39,997 nucleotides of DNA from Paenibacillus sp. 598K (GCF_003851045.1 NZ_BFBX01000054.1:585-40581), one strand, 5' to 3'; counted from the stretch's first letter, positions 17,145-26,821 are shown. Notes: a model not told the origin generated them from the letters alone. Made by a program: numbers and translations.

Positions 17145-18260
17145 ATGGAAGGCAGAGAGGGACTTGCGCCTGAGCAAAAGCTGGTGCTGCTGCTCTCCCG
17201 GGCGACGTTCAGCCAGGCGGACGAAAGCGAGCTGCGGGAGGCGGTGGGGAATACGTCGCTGGACTGGTATGCCATCCACAACATGGCTATCAAAAATCGC
17301 GTCTTGCCCCTGCTGTGGAAAAATGTATACGACCGGAACTACGAGGATTACATGCCGCGCAGATTGCAGGAAATGGCGCAGCTCATCTACCTCGGCACCG
17401 GAGAAAGAAACCGGGTCTATCTGGCGCAGCTCGAAGAGGTGCTGACGGCCTTCCAGGCTGCGGGCATCCCCGTCTCGCCGCTGAAGGGCGGCTATCTGAT
17501 CCAACATGTCTATGGTGACCTGGGCGTCAGATCGGTCAACGACATGGATTGTATGATCGACTTCGAGGACAGAGCCCGGGTGGACGAGCTAATGCGATCG
17601 CTTGGGTATATCCAGGGGGAGCTGGATCGGTCGGACGGATTGATCAAGCCGATCAGTCGAGCGCGTCAGATCAAGTGGAGGACCATGATGAGCAATTTGT
17701 ATCCGTACCAGAAGCAAAGTCCATCGCCGTATTTGCGAGAGGTTTCCTTTGACTTCTGCTTCAGCTTCGAGAGACAGACGGGCCCGGTGCAGCATATGAT
17801 CTCACGTCTTGAGCAGGAGACGGCGTCTCCCCATCCCGTGCTCAGGCCCAGCGACTTTTTTACGCATCTTTGCTGCCATTTGTACAAGGAAGCTAATCAT
17901 GCGGCATGGATCGTCTTTGAGAAGGATATTAACCTCATTAAATTTTGCGATGTGCGTGAATACGTGCTGCGCAAGATGAGCCGCGAGGAGCTTTTGGAGG
18001 CGGTGGCGTTTGCCCGCGAATACGGACTGGAGAAGGCGCTTTTCTTCACGCTATTTTACCTTCAACAAATCTATGATGACGGGTACGAGCAAGCGCTGAT
18101 GGACGCGATCGGCATCGGGGATGATCTGCAATGGCTCCACACCTACGGGACGAGCGATTTTGGCGAAGCGAGGACGTGGAAGAAGAGCTTCTGGGCAAGG
18201 CTATTCGCTTCCGACAATAAGGAAGAGCTAGAAAGCATGCCTCACTTTTTCGAGAGCTGA
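17145..18260 (+). CDS. Nucleotidyltransferase-like protein (NTP_transf_5 / PF14907 type)
   Basis: A 371-residue protein. The core motif PLKGGYLIQHVYGDLGVRSV followed by NDMDCMID gives the metal-binding Asp133 and Asp135 expected of this polymerase-beta-like family. FFTHLCCHLYKEANHAAWIVFEKDINLIKFCD is also family-typical. ATG 17145 follows a strong GGGAGAGGGTGGG. Such proteins occur in several natural-product clusters, including lasso peptide loci, and are thought to attach a nucleotide or use NTPs. Here the acceptor could be the sugar/nucleoside moiety. Function inferred from family only. Confidence 0.8.
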   Translation: MEGREGLAPEQKLVLLLSRATFSQADESELREAVGNTSLDWYAIHNMAIKNRVLPLLWKNVYDRNYEDYMPRRLQEMAQLIYLGTGERNRVYLAQLEEVLTAFQAAGIPVSPLKGGYLIQHVYGDLGVRSVNDMDCMIDFEDRARVDELMRSLGYIQGELDRSDGLIKPISRARQIKWRTMMSNLYPYQKQSPSPYLREVSFDFCFSFERQTGPVQHMISRLEQETASPHPVLRPSDFFTHLCCHLYKEANHAAWIVFEKDINLIKFCDVREYVLRKMSREELLEAVAFAREYGLEKALFFTLFYLQQIYDDGYEQALMDAIGIGDDLQWLHTYGTSDFGEARTWKKSFWARLFASDNKEELESMPHFFES

Positions 18261-18274
18261 TGGGAGGTAACCGG

Positions 18275-19411
18275 ATGGTATTTCGATACGCCTTGCATGG
18301 ACGACTGAATGCTGCACAGGCGGAGAGCTTAAGCTTCAAGTTAAGTTACTCGTATGAGCAGATGAGCTCTTGTCGCTATGACGAGAGCTCGCATGAGGTC
18401 GTGGTGGAGCTTGATGACCCGGACCATGCGCCAGCACTTGCGACAATAGTCGAAAAGTTGATCGAGTCATCGTTGAAGGAAAGACAGATTGGCAAGCGCG
18501 TCATCTGCGAGACGGAGAAAATGGAGGCGAACGTCCTAGGCTCGGTACAGCGGCCCGTATTCGACGGGATGCGTTACGAAGGCGCTGCACTCGCCATATT
18601 CGAAGCTGTGGATGCGAGGTTGGCCCGGTTGGCAGACGGGTATGCCTCGGAGCGAAGGCGGTACTCGGCCTCCATTTCGTTGGAGACGATGGAGAAATGC
18701 AATTATGTATCGTATTTCCCCCAGAATCTGTACATGATTTCCGAGATTCCGCATCAGTATGACGCGTTGCAGCAAATCAAGGCGACGGGCGATTATCGCC
18801 AGCATGCCAGACTGGGCGAGCGGGCGCTGACCCCGGCCGTCTGCTTTCACTGTTACGAGGAGTTCAGCGACTCTATCGTGGATCAGCCTGTCGTCATCAG
18901 CTCGGCAGGCCATTGCTTCCGCCATGAGGCGACCTGGAGGAAGAGCAGCTACCGCCTCAAGGAATTCCAGATGAGAGAGATTGTCTATCTTGGAGATGAA
19001 CAAACGGTGTCGGAGCTTCGGAGCGCAATCATGACGGAGGTGTGGACCTTGTTTTGCGAGCTTGGCCTTACGGGCAGGATCGAGACCGCGGCCGATCCGT
19101 TCTATTACCCGCAGGACAATCCGATGGCGTTCCATCAAATCATGGCGGAGATGAAATACGAGCTGGTGGCGCAGACCGGCGACGAACAGTTTTCGATTGC
19201 CTCGTTTAATCACGTCCACGACTCGTTGACTCGTCAGTTTCGGATTACAGATCGCAGCCGGCAGCCTGTGCACTCGGGCTGCGTAGCGTTTGGCGTCGAT
19301 CGCTGGGTGTATTTGCTGTTATGCGAGTACGGCCCGGACTTGGACGAGTGGCCGGATCGAGTAAAGCACATCTTGGCGGCGGGAGGCGTGCAGGATTATG
19401 CCATCCAATAG
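18275..19411 (+). CDS. Amino acid:[carrier protein] ligase, class II synthetase-like
   Basis: A 378-residue homologue of atypical seryl-tRNA synthetases that load an amino acid onto a carrier protein. Class II motif 2 is GHCFRHEATWRKSSYRLKEFQMREIVYLG. Motif 3 is SGCVAFGVDRWVYLLL. The three zinc ligands of the known Gly/Ala carrier-protein ligases appear as Cys190 (AVCFHCYEEF), Glu218 (FRHEATW) and Cys336 (HSGCVAFG), so the amino group is probably bound by zinc. No tRNA-binding arm is visible; the first 90 residues are a small unknown domain. ATG 18275 has GGAGGT 6 nt upstream. It overlaps the carrier-protein gene by 14 bp, which strongly supports the pairing. The amino acid used is not known. 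Confidence 0.88.
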   Translation: MVFRYALHGRLNAAQAESLSFKLSYSYEQMSSCRYDESSHEVVVELDDPDHAPALATIVEKLIESSLKERQIGKRVICETEKMEANVLGSVQRPVFDGMRYEGAALAIFEAVDARLARLADGYASERRRYSASISLETMEKCNYVSYFPQNLYMISEIPHQYDALQQIKATGDYRQHARLGERALTPAVCFHCYEEFSDSIVDQPVVISSAGHCFRHEATWRKSSYRLKEFQMREIVYLGDEQTVSELRSAIMTEVWTLFCELGLTGRIETAADPFYYPQDNPMAFHQIMAEMKYELVAQTGDEQFSIASFNHVHDSLTRQFRITDRSRQPVHSGCVAFGVDRWVYLLLCEYGPDLDEWPDRVKHILAAGGVQDYAIQ

Positions 19412-19685
19412 GTTGTCGTTGCTAGGTAAGGTGCAAGCCATCCTCCGCGACGTGTTGGAGGGGACAGAGGGTTATAACGGCTCGGTCGATCCTGACGACC
19501 TGAAGCTCGATTCCATGAAGACGATCCAGTTGATCGTTCGGCTGGAGAGCGAATTCGACTTCTTGTTTGAGGATGATGATTTAATGCTCGATAAATTCAA
19601 GACGGCGGAACTGATCGTAACGTTGTTGGAGGAGAAATATGGCGTAGGGAGCGATTCGCTTGTTATGGAAACTGGGGAGCTTTGA
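19398..19685 (+). CDS. Acyl/peptidyl carrier protein
   Basis: A 95-residue acidic four-helix carrier protein. Ser39 in DLKLDSMKTIQLIV is the expected 4'-phosphopantetheine site (DSM rather than the commoner DSL), followed by RLESEFDFLFEDDDLMLDKFKTAELI. It overlaps the ligase upstream and the PEP-synthase-like gene downstream. By context it carries an aminoacyl thioester made by the ligase. No phosphopantetheinyl transferase is in the window, so a general one must act. Confidence 0.92.
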   Translation: MPSNRLSLLGKVQAILRDVLEGTEGYNGSVDPDDLKLDSMKTIQLIVRLESEFDFLFEDDDLMLDKFKTAELIVTLLEEKYGVGSDSLVMETGEL

Positions 19686-21645
19686 AGACCGGGAGCGGCC
19701 AAACGTGGGGAACAAAGCCTATCAGTTAGGTCATCTGATCGCCAGAGGATTCCGGGTGCCTCCCGGATACGTCATCCCCCGCGTCTACTTGGACGAGCTT
19801 TTGCTGCACAATCAACAGCAAGATGTTTTCCGAAGGCTGCTGGAGGATGACGGCGTATTAAATCGCTTCCACAAGCTGCAAAAGCTGATCATGGGACTGG
19901 AGCTGCCGGCGCTGCTGCGCGCTGAGCTGGAGCGGCTGCTGGAGGCATACGGCACACTGGCGGCAAGAAGCTCCGCTGCGAGCGAGGATGCATCGACCTC
20001 CAGCATGGCTGGCCAATATAGTTCGGTAACGGGCATTCAGACGATAGAGCAGCTCGGCGATGCCGTCTTGTCCTGCTTTGCTTCGGCGTACTCGCAGGGC
20101 GTATACGTCCAGGGCAACTTTGGCGAAGGCACAGCGGTGATTATACAGCAGTATTTGGCGTTCGAGGTGGGGGGAGTCGCTTTTAGCGAGTCGCCCGATC
20201 CAGCGATGGAGCGGGATGTGATGGCGATTAACGCCGCGCCGGGCGGCATTGAGCAGATCGTATCGGGCATCAGCACGGGCGAGACGTCGATGGTCCCCAG
20301 GTATGGGCAGGTGAAGCCCGGCAAGCTGTTATCGACTCAGACCCTGCTCGAGCTAAGACAACTCTGCTCGGAGCTGGAGGCGCTATCGGGCGGTCCAGTG
20401 GACGTGGAATGGGGACTCTTGCGACAGCAGCTATATGTAGTCCAGTCTCGCCCCTTGACGGTCCGGAGGAAGGAGCTTGACCAAGCCTGCATCGTCGACA
20501 TCGACGATATCGCCGCCTGCTCTGCACTGGATCTGGGGGAACTGCGAGACAAGCATTGGCGCTGGTTCGACAAAAAACATCATGTCCGTCACGCCTGCAG
20601 GAAAGCAGGCGTGAACGTGTCCAAGGTGAGCTATCTGCTTAGTCCTGCGGACGCTGCGCAGGCGGGAGAGGCTATTGCCCGCTTGAGCAGACAGCTCGGA
20701 ACGCCACACCTTGAAGTATACGATGGCCGGGCGTTTCATCTCATGGCCAAGGAGAAGCTGCACTCGTTTTGCTCTCGGAAGACGGATGGGTTTGCGACGC
20801 CGCTGCGATTGCTCGTGCAGGAATATATCGCGACGCAGTGCTGCGGCTTTGCAAGTCGCGATGCCGAGGGCAACATCTATGTCGAATCGCTTCCGGGCGG
20901 GTTCCGCAGCTTCTGGCTCGAAGGCTCGACGCCCACCACCTATTTGTTGTCGCCGGAAGGGGCGCCGCTTCATGAGAAGCTGCAACGGGTGGATAGCTAT
21001 TTCCGCTTTGACAGCCAGGCCCTGGACTTCGTGCGCGTACAGGTCGAGCGAGCGGAGGAGCATAAGCTGACGCAGAGGCAATTGGCTGCGATCGTCGGCC
21101 TCACCGGGCAACTGTCCGCGCTGCTCGGCGAGGTGCGGATCGAATGGGTGTTTGACGGGGAGGAAATCCGGTTTTTCGACCTGTCGGAGGAGACGCGCCC
21201 GCTTGTCGAGACGCTTGGGCTCGGTACGGTGTTGTCCTCGGGCTATGCGGAAGGGCAGGCTTGCGTATTGGACGATATCCATACGTTTGACGCTTTGTTC
21301 GACGATGTGCTGAGCGAGGTCGATGTGGTGCCCAAAGCGGCATTCCTGGAGCTTGTACAGTCCGAGCCCTGTCATGCGCTTATCCGTTCGGTGCTTCAAG
21401 GCGCGGACAAGCCGATCGTCGTAGCGGAGTATCCGAAGCGCACGCTGGCGGTTATGACGGACCATGTCTCGGGATTTGTGTTCGAGCGCGGCGCCCTGTT
21501 ATGTCATCTCGCCATTATCCTGAGAGAGAAGGGAATCCCCGCTCTGGTCGTGGAGGACGCCCGTCAGGCCGTCCGTCACGGAGCGCAGCTGAGCTTGGCG
21601 AACGGGAAGCTGTTGAATCATGAGGAACAGGGAGTGAAGCGATGA
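19660..21645 (+). CDS. PEP-synthase-like phosphotransferase, full-length form
   Basis: About 661 residues with PPDK-type ATP-binding domain (about 5-270: VGNKAYQLGHLIARGFRVPP, AARSSAASEDASTSSMAGQY, VVQSRPLTVR). A middle region (about 275-540) has HWRWFDKKHHVRHACRKAG. A C-terminal swivelling domain carries GALLCHLAIILREKGIPALV, with His616 as predicted phosphocarrier. The start is TTG 19660 with GGGAG about 8 nt upstream, overlapping the carrier-protein gene by 26 bp. By family it moves a phosphoryl group from ATP to a small molecule. Unlike the paralogue at 14459, it keeps a middle domain, so the two probably use different acceptors. Confidence 0.82.
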   Translation: MLWKLGSFEDRERPNVGNKAYQLGHLIARGFRVPPGYVIPRVYLDELLLHNQQQDVFRRLLEDDGVLNRFHKLQKLIMGLELPALLRAELERLLEAYGTLAARSSAASEDASTSSMAGQYSSVTGIQTIEQLGDAVLSCFASAYSQGVYVQGNFGEGTAVIIQQYLAFEVGGVAFSESPDPAMERDVMAINAAPGGIEQIVSGISTGETSMVPRYGQVKPGKLLSTQTLLELRQLCSELEALSGGPVDVEWGLLRQQLYVVQSRPLTVRRKELDQACIVDIDDIAACSALDLGELRDKHWRWFDKKHHVRHACRKAGVNVSKVSYLLSPADAAQAGEAIARLSRQLGTPHLEVYDGRAFHLMAKEKLHSFCSRKTDGFATPLRLLVQEYIATQCCGFASRDAEGNIYVESLPGGFRSFWLEGSTPTTYLLSPEGAPLHEKLQRVDSYFRFDSQALDFVRVQVERAEEHKLTQRQLAAIVGLTGQLSALLGEVRIEWVFDGEEIRFFDLSEETRPLVETLGLGTVLSSGYAEGQACVLDDIHTFDALFDDVLSEVDVVPKAAFLELVQSEPCHALIRSVLQGADKPIVVAEYPKRTLAVMTDHVSGFVFERGALLCHLAIILREKGIPALVVEDARQAVRHGAQLSLANGKLLNHEEQGVKR

Positions 21646-22298
21646 ATTGGTCGTCTTTTTTGCAGCGTCTGGAGACGCTGGATTGGAGCAGCGACACGGA
21701 GGAGACGTTCCGCCAGGCAGCAGCGATATTGCAAGTGATGGCGAGCTCTCCTGGTGGCTTGCTGGAGAGAGCGAGAGCGATTGTGGAAGACCCGGAGCAG
21801 TTGGCGCGCTACAAAGCGATCGTGAACTTTCCTAGCAAAATTATGGACAAATTCACCTTGTATGTCGATCCCCGCAATGATTTTGCGATCCGTCTGCATC
21901 GGATGAAAAACCGGGCAGGCAACGCGGGAAAGGTTCCGCAGGTTCATAGTCATGATTGGTCGTTTGCATCGGTGATCCTGAAAGGGGCCTACCACGAATC
22001 GAGCTATCACATCGACTCTATCGATACGGATCAGAGCTCGGCCGAGCTCCGACATGTGGAGGATCGAACGTTGACGGCAGGGTCGATCAACATCGGCATG
22101 TCCAATACGGCGCATCGAACGTGGAACGATGGCGAAGAGGACTGTTGGACATTGTTCGTGCGGGGACAAATACAGGGCGGTGGTTTTAAGGTGTACGACC
22201 TGGAGCAGGGCAGCTTTTTTTACAATCCCGACAAAGCGCCGAAGCCGCTGACGGATGAAGCTTACGCCGAAGCGCTGTTGCAGATTGCTGCAATATGA
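21642..22298 (+). CDS. Cupin protein, possible metal-dependent oxygenase or isomerase (first copy)
   Basis: A 218-residue protein with an RmlC-like cupin core. HSHDWSFASVILKGAYHES supplies two His metal ligands, and AHRTWNDGEEDCWTLFVRG a third His in an HxTxN setting. The layout is loosely like cysteine dioxygenase but not close enough to name. A paralogue lies at 29686. Shared blocks are Y-K-(x)n-KIMD-(x)n-LY-DP, FA-RLHR and HSHDW. GGGAGTG precedes ATG 21642, which overlaps the previous stop by 4 bp. Confidence 0.75.
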   Translation: MNWSSFLQRLETLDWSSDTEETFRQAAAILQVMASSPGGLLERARAIVEDPEQLARYKAIVNFPSKIMDKFTLYVDPRNDFAIRLHRMKNRAGNAGKVPQVHSHDWSFASVILKGAYHESSYHIDSIDTDQSSAELRHVEDRTLTAGSINIGMSNTAHRTWNDGEEDCWTLFVRGQIQGGGFKVYDLEQGSFFYNPDKAPKPLTDEAYAEALLQIAAI

Positions 22299-24058
22299 AG
22301 CCCGAGCGTCAGAGCAAGGCGAGCTATGTGAAGCTGTTTTTATGGGCGCTCTCCTATACCAGACAACAGATGGCTGCGCTAATTGCCTTTATCCTGGCGG
22401 GTCTCGTCGCCACACTGGTCGAGCTGAGCATCCCCAAGGCCATCCAGTATTTCGTGGACGATATTATCCCTGCCCGCAGCATGACGCAGCTGATGTGGGT
22501 GATGGCCGCGCTAGGGGTAGCCGTCATCGTGATGTTCGCCTTGACGGCTTATCGCAATTATTTGCAGCGCCTTATCCAGGAAAACGCAACCCGGCGTCTC
22601 CAATCGGCTTTGTTCAACCACCTTCGTCATCTGGGCATGGCTTATTATGAAATGAAGCCGGTCGGCGAAACCTTGTCATTGTTTCAGCTCGAAGTGGCGA
22701 ACATCAGGCGACTATATAGCGAATATTTGCCGAAGGTCATTCGAGACTTCCTGCTTTTGATGGTGTCGTTTGGCTTTCTCATCCAGATTCATTGGCAGAT
22801 GGCCGTATCCTTGCTGCCTTGTTTTCTGGTTTATTACGCCGTCGGTCCGTATTTCGAGCGGAGAGCGGTGGCCCATGGCATGGAGGCGCGCGACCATCAG
22901 GTGACCTATAACCGCCAGCTGTACGATACGGTATCCGGCTGGGTCGAGCTGCGGCTCAACGGACGCGAACAGTGGAAGCGGACCAGGGATCTCGAGCAGC
23001 TGGCCAAGGCGCAGCAGTCGACGAGAGCGCATTTTTTGTTCGCGGATATTCGGACGGCCTTTCGTTACATTTCTGTGTATCTCGGCGTGGTCGTTTTGTT
23101 TTTTTACGGGATACAGTTGGTCAGACAGGGCGGACTCTCGATCGGCCAATTCGTGGCCTTTTCGTTTTATTGCTTTATTATGCTTAATAATATGACCAGC
23201 TTTATCCGTCTGATAACCGAGCAGCGATTTTTGCTTTTGAAGGCGGAGCGCCTGTACCGCTTTTTCCAGACCAAGCCTGTCATAGAAGAGAGCGCGTCTC
23301 CTGTCGTGCTTCAGGAGGTCAGGGGAGAAATTCATTTTCATCGGGTTTCCTTTCACTACGCGCCCGAATACAAAACGCTGCATGAGCTTAGCTTTCAGAT
23401 TAAGGCAGGCGAGAAGGTGGCGTTCGTCGGCGAGAGCGGCTCGGGGAAGACGACGATCCTCAAGCTGATCAGCCGGATGTACGATCCGCAGGAGGGGCGC
23501 ATCACGCTCGATGGCGTGCCGCTCGCTTCGCTGTCGTTGGCCCAGCTCCGGGATGCGATCGGGTACGTGTTTCAGGATACGTATTTGTTTAATGCTTCGA
23601 TCCGCGACAATATCCGGTTTGGCCGGCCGGACGCTACGGAGCAAGACATCGTGGAAGCGGCCAAGGCTGCGTATGCGCATGACTTCATCTCGGCGATACA
23701 GGAGGGCTACGATACGCTAGTGGGCGAGCGCGGGATCAAGCTGTCCGGCGGACAAAAGCAGCGGATTTCCTTGGCCCGGATGTTCATCAAAAACCCGCGG
23801 ATCGTGGTGCTGGACGAAGCGACAGCTTCGCTGGACAATGTGAGCGAGGTCGAGGTGCAACGCGCCTTGGAGCGGCTGTTGAAGGGGCGGACAACGATCG
23901 CGGTGGCGCATCGTTTAACCACAATCGAGCACTTTGACCGGATCTTGTACGTGGAGAATGGTAGAATTGCCGAAGCCGGCAGCTACGACGAGCTGATGTC
24001 GCGCAACGGATGGCTGAACCAGCTAGCGGCGAGCGGGCAGGGAGGGGGATGGACATGA
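22295..24058 (+). CDS. ABC exporter half-transporter (first)
   Basis: A 587-residue fusion of a six-helix membrane domain (about 1-325) and an ATPase domain. Walker A is GESGSGKTT (about 379-387), signature LSGGQKQR, Walker B IVVLDEATA, and the H-loop VAHRLTT. It starts on the previous gene's TGA (ATGA overlap) without its own ribosome binding site, so translation is coupled. The partner is the next gene. As part of the biosynthetic operon it probably exports the product, which could also give self-protection. Confidence 0.92.
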   Translation: MKPERQSKASYVKLFLWALSYTRQQMAALIAFILAGLVATLVELSIPKAIQYFVDDIIPARSMTQLMWVMAALGVAVIVMFALTAYRNYLQRLIQENATRRLQSALFNHLRHLGMAYYEMKPVGETLSLFQLEVANIRRLYSEYLPKVIRDFLLLMVSFGFLIQIHWQMAVSLLPCFLVYYAVGPYFERRAVAHGMEARDHQVTYNRQLYDTVSGWVELRLNGREQWKRTRDLEQLAKAQQSTRAHFLFADIRTAFRYISVYLGVVVLFFYGIQLVRQGGLSIGQFVAFSFYCFIMLNNMTSFIRLITEQRFLLLKAERLYRFFQTKPVIEESASPVVLQEVRGEIHFHRVSFHYAPEYKTLHELSFQIKAGEKVAFVGESGSGKTTILKLISRMYDPQEGRITLDGVPLASLSLAQLRDAIGYVFQDTYLFNASIRDNIRFGRPDATEQDIVEAAKAAYAHDFISAIQEGYDTLVGERGIKLSGGQKQRISLARMFIKNPRIVVLDEATASLDNVSEVEVQRALERLLKGRTTIAVAHRLTTIEHFDRILYVENGRIAEAGSYDELMSRNGWLNQLAASGQGGGWT

Positions 24059-25764
24059 AGGATATCCGGTGGATGCTGCAGTATGTCGGGCGCATCAAAT
24101 GGTCGCTGCTCCTGCTGATCTCCATACTCCTGCTCGAAAATGTGATGAACACCGTCATGGTCGGCGTCAACAAGTATATCGTGGACGAAATTTTCATTCA
24201 GGGGAAATACCATTTATTTATCCCGATTATAAGTGTGTTCGTAGCCTCCTTCCTGTTGTACAACGCCTTTACCGTCCTATCTCGGCAGATTCGGCTTCGG
24301 TCCGAGCATCTGCTCACGCGTATGCTGAGCGAGAAGCTGATGAAGCGTATCTCCAGATTGCCGACAGCGACCTATTACAAAGAAAATAGCGCCAAATACG
24401 TCAACTATTTTACAACCGATATTAACCAGGCCTCCAATACGATGACCGGCTATTTTCCCGATGCGTTTCAAGCGGCCACCAAGGTTATTATTTTGACCAT
24501 CGTCATCGGACTGCAAAATCCGGTTATGGTCGCAGGCGTATTTGGACTCGCGTTCGTCTATATCGCGCTGGGTAAAAAGCTCGCACCGTCTCTAAGGGCA
24601 GCCTCCTTGGCGACGCAAGAGACGAATGCCGAGGTGCAGGCGGTGATCGAGGAGGGTATATCATCGACGCGCGAGGTGTTGGCTTACAATCGACTCGACT
24701 GGGAGCGCGAACGCTATAACCGGCGCTTCGACCGCTATTACGACAAGGTGATGCGGGAATGCAAGGCGATCAATCGCAAGCTGTGGTTAAGCGATCCGCT
24801 GAAATGGATCTTGCATCTTCTCGTTATCGGATACGGGGGCTACCTGGTCATCCAGGACAGCTTGTCGCTCGGGAGCTATGTGATCCTCTATCAATTCGCA
24901 TGGCAGCTAATGGATGCGGTCAGCCAGTTATACAACGCCCTCATGCAGGTCCCCTCGCAGCTCGGGAACATTATTCGTCTGCGGGGCATGCTGTCCGCAG
25001 AGCAGATCGAGGACGGGGCGGAGGCGCTGACGGACGAGATCCGCGCACTGACGTTCCGGGACGTCACATTTGCCTACGAGGGCTCCAATCGCCCTGCGCT
25101 CTATCGGCTAAAGGTTGACTTCCCGGTAGGCTGCAAGATCGGAGTCGTCGGCGGTAGCGGTGGGGGCAAATCGACGCTTGCGCAGCTATTGACCCGATTG
25201 TATGATCCTGGCGATGGACGCATCGAGGTCAATGGCACGAAGCTGAGCGATCTGACACGCGAGTCGTGGCGGGACCGGATTGGCGTCGTCACCCAGGAGG
25301 TGTATCTGTTCCCTGACACGATCTGGACGAATATTACATTGGGCGAGTCTTACCGTCCGCAGGAGGTATACGACGTCAGTCGGTTGGCTCACATTCATAC
25401 CTTTATCGAGTCCTTGCCGGAAGGCTACGAGACTCGCTTGGGAGAGCGGGGCGTCAATCTGTCTGGCGGTCAGAAGCAGCGTCTCGCCTTGGCCAGAGCT
25501 CTGCTGCGCAACCCCGACATTTTGATTTTGGACGAGGCAACCTCCGCCCTGGACCTGACGACCGAACGGCTGATTCAGCAAGGGCTGGACGATTACCGGA
25601 GAGGCAAGACGACGATCCTGATTGCCCACCGGCTCTCCACCATTCAGAATGCAGATCATATCTTGGTCATCCAGAACGGTCAATTAGTCGAGGAGGGCAC
25701 GCATGAGCAATTGCTTCAGCATTCGACGACATACAGGCAGCTTGTCCAGAGCCATAGCGCATAG
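24055..25764 (+). CDS. ABC exporter half-transporter (second)
   Basis: A 569-residue membrane-ATPase fusion. Walker A is GGSGGGKST (about 366-374), signature LSGGQKQR, Walker B ILILDEATSALD, H-loop IAHRLST. ATG 24055 is chosen because GGAGG is 9 nt upstream and it forms an ATGA overlap with the previous gene. Frames open earlier (24010, 24049) are less well placed. The two half-transporters differ clearly in sequence, so a heterodimer is likely. Confidence 0.92.
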   Translation: MKDIRWMLQYVGRIKWSLLLLISILLLENVMNTVMVGVNKYIVDEIFIQGKYHLFIPIISVFVASFLLYNAFTVLSRQIRLRSEHLLTRMLSEKLMKRISRLPTATYYKENSAKYVNYFTTDINQASNTMTGYFPDAFQAATKVIILTIVIGLQNPVMVAGVFGLAFVYIALGKKLAPSLRAASLATQETNAEVQAVIEEGISSTREVLAYNRLDWERERYNRRFDRYYDKVMRECKAINRKLWLSDPLKWILHLLVIGYGGYLVIQDSLSLGSYVILYQFAWQLMDAVSQLYNALMQVPSQLGNIIRLRGMLSAEQIEDGAEALTDEIRALTFRDVTFAYEGSNRPALYRLKVDFPVGCKIGVVGGSGGGKSTLAQLLTRLYDPGDGRIEVNGTKLSDLTRESWRDRIGVVTQEVYLFPDTIWTNITLGESYRPQEVYDVSRLAHIHTFIESLPEGYETRLGERGVNLSGGQKQRLALARALLRNPDILILDEATSALDLTTERLIQQGLDDYRRGKTTILIAHRLSTIQNADHILVIQNGQLVEEGTHEQLLQHSTTYRQLVQSHSA

Positions 25765-25797
25765 AAGGGATTAGGGTATGAACGGGAGGAATGCGAG

Positions 25798-26808
25798 ATG
25801 AAGCATGTGCTGTTGGTTGGAGGAGCGGGGTACGTCGGCTCTGTGTTGGTCAGGCATCTGTTGCAGGCGGGCTATCGGACGACGCTTGTAGATACGTTTG
25901 ATTATGGCAGGGGGACGCTTGCTGCTTATGAAGGCTTGTTGGGTATCATCGAGGCGGATATGCGGAGCATCGGGCGGGAGATGCTGGAGACCGTCGATGC
26001 GGTCATTAATCTGGGCGGCTTCTCCAATGACCCGACGGCCAACTACAATCCGGCCAAAAATTGGGCGTTGAATAGGGTAGCTGCTGCTGAGCTGGCCCGC
26101 AACAGCAAGAGCGCGGGCGTGCCGCTATACATCCTTGCCAGCTCTTGCTCCATCTATGATCGGCAGCGGCTTGCGGGAGATGCGGACGCTTTGTTGACCG
26201 AAGACAGCCATGTCGAGCCGCTTGGCCCGTATTCGGTATCCAAATATGAGGCGGAGCAAGCCATTTTACCGTTGAGGGACGAGCATTTCATGCCGGTAAT
26301 CTTGAGGAAAGGCACCGTTTACGGCTATTCTCCCCGCATGCGGTTTGATCTGGTCGTCAATACGATGGTGAAGGACGCGCTGACCAAAAATCAAATTACG
26401 CTTCATCTGGGCGGAGAAATGTGGCGACCGATGATTGAGGTGAACGATGTGGCGAGGGCGTATCTTCAGGCGATCGAGGCAAGCTACGACCCGCATGATT
26501 CCGGTATCTACAATATTTTGAGCCAAAACGTGCGAATCTCCGAAGTCGGGCTGAGAGTACTGCATACATTGCGCGAGCTAGGACACGAGTGCGACCTGCG
26601 CATGGACTATGCGATGAGCGGCATTCGGAACTATCGCGTCGACAACGCAAAGGCGAAAGCGCGGTTTGGATTGCAGTCGGAGCATAGCATCGAGAGCGCA
26701 GTAGCGGACATTTATCGTCGCTATCGCGAGCAGGCATGGATGCTGGAGGACGATATCTACTATAACATGAAGTGGATGAAAAGCAGGGAGGAGCAAGCGA
26801 TCCGATGA
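25798..26808 (+). CDS. NAD-dependent epimerase/dehydratase (extended SDR)
   Basis: A 336-residue nucleotide-sugar-type enzyme. The Rossmann motif is GGAGYVGSVLVRHLL. Catalytic residues are the Ser in LASSCSIYD with Tyr145 and Lys149 of PYSVSKYE. WRPMIEVNDVARAYLQAIEA is the usual C-terminal substrate-domain motif. GGGAGGAAT precedes the ATG. With the two following genes it makes a deoxysugar-like set. The exact reaction (4,6-dehydration, epimerisation or reduction) is not readable from sequence. Confidence 0.87.
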   Translation: MKHVLLVGGAGYVGSVLVRHLLQAGYRTTLVDTFDYGRGTLAAYEGLLGIIEADMRSIGREMLETVDAVINLGGFSNDPTANYNPAKNWALNRVAAAELARNSKSAGVPLYILASSCSIYDRQRLAGDADALLTEDSHVEPLGPYSVSKYEAEQAILPLRDEHFMPVILRKGTVYGYSPRMRFDLVVNTMVKDALTKNQITLHLGGEMWRPMIEVNDVARAYLQAIEASYDPHDSGIYNILSQNVRISEVGLRVLHTLRELGHECDLRMDYAMSGIRNYRVDNAKAKARFGLQSEHSIESAVADIYRRYREQAWMLEDDIYYNMKWMKSREEQAIR

Positions 26809-26821
26809 AAGGAGCCAAAGG

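Noticed and set aside
18275..19411. Second seryl-tRNA synthetase
   Set aside because: No tRNA-binding arm, zinc ligands of the carrier-protein ligase type, and direct overlap with a carrier-protein gene.
22712..23680. Long minus-strand open frame opposite the first ABC half-transporter
   Set aside because: It mirrors a well-supported ABC gene and shows no recognisable domain or ribosome binding site.
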